Source of the DNA: a virus
IMG/VR virus record: IMGVR_UViG_3300032240_002419
Location: 1 to 64,000 of that record
Strand: one strand, 5' to 3'
DNA length: 64,000 nucleotides
Part shown: positions 61,790 to 64,000 of the stretch, piece by piece
Layout of the letters: every line of letters starts with the position of its first letter
How positions within the stretch are numbered: position 1 is the stretch's first letter
Notes under the pieces: generated by a model
Databases searched by the model: none
Seen by the model: only the letters and a program-made list of their open reading frames with translations
Told to the model about the DNA's origin: nothing
Program-made: the position numbers and the translations under genes

Positions 61790-63589
61790 TCAAGAGTATT
61801 TTAGGTCGGGCGTCAAAGACCTACCCACATTCGCTCGTGAAAGCCTGTCAAAAGCCAGTCTTTGTTTTAGCTGAATGTTGGTCGCTTTACGCTTCTGTTG
61901 TACCGTCATACCCCCAAACCCAAACCGCTGTCTACACAATTCTATCAAAATCATAGCGGCATCAGCCAAATCGGGAGATTCTCCAGTTCTGGCCTTCATG
62001 TCCGTTTTAGTCTCCACGACCATTCGTAAACCCACTCCCTTTTGAGTCGCGTACTTTCTACTGCACATTTCTTTGGCCAGTTCCCGGTCAATTCCTTTGA
62101 GCTGATTGGTGCGTATTAATTCTTTGGCCCCAAACCATAGCTCAGTCACCCTATTCACGTATCGGTCGCTCGACAAAGTGGCATCTGTGATGGACACGGG
62201 CAAATCGCTGGCTTTTCCGCCAAACTGAACTCCAAGGACTTCGGGCGACCACATCATGGACACAACATCGCCAAACGGACCTCCAGCCCCAGACTTATCG
62301 TAGGCCGCGCAAAAAGGTTCCACGCCCTCTTCGTCGCACAACTCTTTGAATTGCTGCACAATTTGTTCTGTACGAGTTTTTTTCCGATTGGTCACGTCAT
62401 CCCTGAGAAGCTCTCGATGCGTGTACATGAGTGTGGGTATGCCTTCTCGGGACACTCCAAAAAGACCAAACTGAACCGGGGTTCTGTCTCCCCCGTTGGT
62501 GAAGGCGGGATCAAGAGCGGCTACCTTGGTTGGAGGCTCGATCCAAATAGCGTCTTGATCAGCTCCGGAAGCGATAATTTCAGTCTCGGAGTAAATGTTG
62601 TCGTCCTCTCCCGTAGGAGCCCAATATCCGCGAAACATTCGATAGTAGGCCAAGGAGTTGTCCCCGAAGCGAACTTTTGCTTCGTCCAGCTTGGCCTGAG
62701 TAACAATCCATGGGTACAGCAATTTACCCGTGAGTACGTTGGGACTCTTTTCCCCGTCAAAACGAATGCACAAGCCGCGCTCCGTCTCCCACTCTTCCTC
62801 CAACGGGCTTATTGATTGCCATCCGTTTTTGGGCTTGGAGAGAATTCCAAAGGCGTCAAAACGACTGGCCGGATTGCCGATACCGATAAATTGAAATTCT
62901 GGATTGAGGGAAAGGTTGCTGGCGGATGCTTCCAAAATCGACTCGGAAAGTTCGGGCATTTCGTCCGCAATGACAATGACGCGGTTGTTTTTGAAACCGA
63001 TCAATTTACCCACGGCCTCTTTTTCTTTTTTCTTTTCCGCCGCGATCAGCGTTATCCCGCACTTGTCCGAAGTACCTCCGGTGCCGTCGTCAAATCGAAT
63101 GAGTCCCATGGAGTCCACAAGCTTGCCGGGAAGTGGGGGAGCAGCCTGCCAGTAGTCTCGAATAGATCCCCAAATACGTTTGCGAGAGTCTTTGAGAGTC
63201 GTGGAAGTGACAAGCACCATGGTCTCGTACGGCGCGGTAATGAAATTCACAATCGCCCAGACGGCGTAGAAATCGGTCTTGCCGGAACTGGCGCAACCCG
63301 CCACAGCTAAATACTTGTTCTCACATGAAGCGTCCAGCATACGCTCTGCCCACGGATGCCAGACAAATGGCTTGGGGCCGTCTTCGGGCCAAAGTGCCGA
63401 GACGATTCGTTTGAAGTGCTCCGCCTTTGGGAGTCCACCTTTATCAACAGGAACGGGATTCCGAAACGAGTAGAGTTCGCGATTGAACTGGTCGATGGAT
63501 TTCTTCCACCAGCGACCGTACTGATACTCTTTGTCCGAAACGTCTACAATCCGTCCGTCCGAAGTTTTTACTTTCCGTGGGGCTACCAT
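61790..63589 (-). CDS. Terminase large subunit (TerL)
   Basis: A 599-residue packaging motor. The ATPase has Walker A-like AGCASSGKT (97-105) and Walker B VIVIADE (203-209). The nuclease domain opens with AALDPAFTNGGDRTP (Asp359), then AAYDKSGAGGPFGDV and ESPDLADAAMILIE hold further Asp residues of the RNase H-like site. Length and order are normal for TerL. It starts the leftward head-gene transcript. A TTGCAT/TGTATA pair upstream (about 63600-63630) may be its promoter. The gene is far from the TerS-like gene at 13763. Confidence 0.9.
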   Translation of the reverse strand: MVAPRKVKTSDGRIVDVSDKEYQYGRWWKKSIDQFNRELYSFRNPVPVDKGGLPKAEHFKRIVSALWPEDGPKPFVWHPWAERMLDASCENKYLAVAGCASSGKTDFYAVWAIVNFITAPYETMVLVTSTTLKDSRKRIWGSIRDYWQAAPPLPGKLVDSMGLIRFDDGTGGTSDKCGITLIAAEKKKEKEAVGKLIGFKNNRVIVIADEMPELSESILEASASNLSLNPEFQFIGIGNPASRFDAFGILSKPKNGWQSISPLEEEWETERGLCIRFDGEKSPNVLTGKLLYPWIVTQAKLDEAKVRFGDNSLAYYRMFRGYWAPTGEDDNIYSETEIIASGADQDAIWIEPPTKVAALDPAFTNGGDRTPVQFGLFGVSREGIPTLMYTHRELLRDDVTNRKKTRTEQIVQQFKELCDEEGVEPFCAAYDKSGAGGPFGDVVSMMWSPEVLGVQFGGKASDLPVSITDATLSSDRYVNRVTELWFGAKELIRTNQLKGIDRELAKEMCSRKYATQKGVGLRMVVETKTDMKARTGESPDLADAAMILIELCRQRFGFGGMTVQQKRKATNIQLKQRLAFDRLSRANVGRSLTPDLKYS

Positions 63590-63645
63590 GAAAGCTTCCT
63601 ATACACCATTCTTGAAACAAAATGCAAGCACATCCAACTTTTCGG

Positions 63646-63675
63646 TTGACGAACGACATCAAGTATCACCATACT
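63646..63675 (+). promoter_or_regulatory. Promoter candidate for the integrase
   Basis: TTGACG (63646-63651), 18 bases, CATACT (63670-63675) lies 18 bases upstream of the integrase ATG. The -35 matches 5 of 6 bases and the -10 matches 4 of 6. Together with the leftward terminase start, this 104-base gap is a divergent promoter region. Confidence 0.45.
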
Positions 63676-63693
63676 CCCCTTACCTTAAATTTT

Positions 63694-64000
63694 ATGAAAA
63701 CCATCAAGTCGTTTGAATATCCGTTTATTCATGCCACTCCGTTTGGCAAAGTAAAAATCTACCGGAACTCTGAGGGAGCCCGCACAAGGTACATTGTGGC
63801 GTGGATAGATCCTGATCAGGGCCGTCAGCGCAAGGCCTACGAATCCGAAGCGCAGGCGCATCAACGAGCGAAAGAAATCGTGGAAGACCTCAAGCGAGGC
63901 GTGACTTTCCGAAACAAGATCTCTGCGGCCAGCGCGGTGAAGCTGGCCGAATACGAGAGTTTGCTCAAGGAGCGGGGGGCAACTCTTGGAGACGCAGTCA
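63694..64000 (+). CDS. Tyrosine integrase, N-terminal part (3'-truncated by window)
   Basis: The frame starts at ATG 63694 and runs off the window, giving 102 residues. It begins with a short beta region (KVKIYRNSEGARTRYIVAWI) then a helical linker with SEAQAHQRAKEIVEDLKRG and ends AEYESLLKERGATLGDAV. This layout resembles the N-terminal arm-binding region and start of the core-binding domain of tyrosine integrases that I recall from Verrucomicrobiota and related bacteria. The catalytic Arg-His-Arg-Tyr set would lie beyond the window, so the call is provisional. It lies directly outside TerL, a usual place for phage integrase genes. Confidence 0.6.
   Translation, partial: MKTIKSFEYPFIHATPFGKVKIYRNSEGARTRYIVAWIDPDQGRQRKAYESEAQAHQRAKEIVEDLKRGVTFRNKISAASAVKLAEYESLLKERGATLGDAV

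Overview
The window reads as about 64 kb of a short-tailed (podovirus-like), double-stranded DNA phage genome, either a temperate phage or a prophage. One half carries a self-sufficient replication system and many small accessory genes on the + strand. The other half carries virion and lysis genes on the - strand. A probable tyrosine-integrase gene begins on the + strand at 63694, directly outside the terminase, and runs off the window. No rRNA, tRNA, CRISPR array or clear host gene was seen. The host is uncertain. The integrase N-terminus resembles, from memory, integrases of Verrucomicrobiota, and most start codons lack a Shine-Dalgarno sequence; this is inference only.

Layout. (1) 1-10.5 kb: a partial glycosyltransferase, a RuvC-like resolvase, a deaminase-like protein, a dNMP kinase, a DEAH helicase, a PD-(D/E)XK nuclease with a Cas4-like Cys set, a possible ssDNA-binding protein, family A DNA polymerase and a primase-SF3 helicase. 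A structured RNA candidate lies just before the polymerase (6392-6507). (2) 11.0-13.5 kb: two small - strand genes, then about 1.5 kb without genes. That stretch holds a possible small RNA with its own terminator, a dense array of GGGGGAGTGA iterons around AT-rich DNA (candidate replication origin), a pseudoknot-capable sequence and a multi-hairpin leader before a small gene with a rare good ribosome binding site. (3) 13.5-29.4 kb: an accessory region of many small genes. It includes an HTH/TerS-like gene with an inverted-repeat operator, a DUF3150-like / MoxR ATPase / VWA-metallopeptidase cassette, an HNH endonuclease island on the opposite strand and a run of small basic proteins of kinds common in large phages.

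(4) 29.4-42.2 kb (- strand): a 2951-residue polyvalent/internal virion protein, two low-complexity virion proteins and a tail-tubular/adaptor protein. (5) 42.3-55.5 kb (- strand): repetitive tail or fibre proteins, three collagen-like fibres with Gly-X-Thr repeats, and a lysis cluster (GH108 endolysin, membrane proteins, a lipoprotein). (6) 55.5-63.6 kb (- strand, transcribed first): terminase large subunit, portal, scaffold, a strong intrinsic terminator, a new promoter, major capsid protein and an acidic accessory protein.

Together the genes describe a phage that brings its own polymerase, primase-helicase, recombination enzymes and probably an iteron origin, packages with a classical TerL/portal/scaffold/capsid module, and injects a very large polyvalent protein. 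The most interesting material is the non-coding block at 11.5-13.0 kb, the pre-polymerase RNA, the G-free translation leaders, the MoxR-VWA cassette and the giant protein.
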